Below are positions 21,471 through 21,561 of a stretch of 21,561 nt of DNA, in pieces (within the stretch, counting starts at the first letter, position 1; every line of letters starts with the position of its first letter). The notes below the pieces were generated by a model that was given only the letters and a program-made list of their open reading frames with translations, had not been told where the DNA came from and ran no database searches. The position numbers and the translations under genes were made by a program. The stretch is from CALACW01 sp002431305 (GTDB lineage Bacteria > Bacillota > Clostridia > Oscillospirales > Acutalibacteraceae). The stretch spans positions 1-21,561 of the forward strand of contig CALACW010000146.1 of assembly GCA_937890355.1 (NCBI GenBank), in the 5' to 3' direction.

Positions 21471-21561
21471 AACAATAATTTATCGTTCCAAATACAAACA
21501 TTATTTTGTAGGGGAAGACATTGTCTTCCCGCATGAGACTTGCGGGAATATGAATAATAAC
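21471..21561. repeat. MITE-like element, copy C (partial, leaves window)
   Basis: Terminal repeat AACAATAATTTATCG (21471-21485), then the palindromic arm (21508-21531), then GCATGAGACTTGCGGG. The whole stretch is nearly identical to the reverse complement of the right part of copy B, so copy C is in the opposite orientation. It begins 10 bases from the antisense RNA promoter. Confidence 0.88.

Noticed and set aside
1..21561. tRNA, rRNA, CRISPR array, prophage or intact transposase gene
   Set aside because: None was found on reading both strands; the only mobile-like sequences are the non-coding 234-bp elements.

Overview
The window looks like a chromosomal stretch of an anaerobic, probably spore-forming member of the Clostridia (Oscillospirales/Ruminococcaceae-like). 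Evidence for this is the class I heat-shock operon hrcA-grpE-dnaK-dnaJ behind a perfect CIRCE operator, the yabP-yabQ-divIC-yabR cluster in the same order as in Bacillus subtilis, a perfect Rex operator in front of a fermentative dehydrogenase, a DUF1015 protein and a carbohydrate-degrading GH3 enzyme. The assignment comes from gene content and protein resemblance only.

Layout. 1-3469 (minus): rmuC, then a GH3 beta-glucosidase whose C-terminus runs off the window. 3613-5223 (plus): an oligopeptide-type solute-binding lipoprotein, followed directly by a 234-bp inverted-repeat element (copy A) and a DUF1015 gene (5472-6713). A bidirectional terminator separates these from 6789-8390 (minus): yabP, yabQ, divIC and an S1-domain yabR gene, linked to spore cortex formation and division. 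8589-9818 (plus): an AAA+/DUF4143 ATPase between two related hairpins whose loops are inverted relative to each other. 9937-14778 (minus): hrcA-grpE-dnaK-dnaJ. 14986-17149 (minus): a sugar-phosphate isomerase/epimerase-like gene and a Gfo/Idh/MocA oxidoreductase, each with its own promoter, with a decayed copy of the repeat element between them. 17402-18331 (minus): a membrane-anchored exported protein with an Asn/Gln-rich linker. 18573-19520 (plus): a lactate/malate dehydrogenase under a Rex site. 19570-19803: element copy B. 19803-21014 (minus): a second single-pass membrane protein of unknown function. 21133-21461: a compact locus with the full anatomy of a type I toxin-antitoxin module. 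A third element copy (C) starts at 21471 and leaves the window.

The most notable points are: (i) the candidate type I toxin-antitoxin locus, with a 24-residue hydrophobic peptide, convergent promoters, a shared terminator, a ribosome-binding site that can be sequestered, and the same 5' sequence block in both RNAs; (ii) the family of 234-bp MITE-like elements that abut gene ends; (iii) the Rex-controlled dehydrogenase, which carries Arg where lactate dehydrogenases have Gln, suggesting malate/oxaloacetate as substrate; and (iv) the ATPase gene bounded by loop-inverted hairpins. The remaining genes are ordinary core functions.
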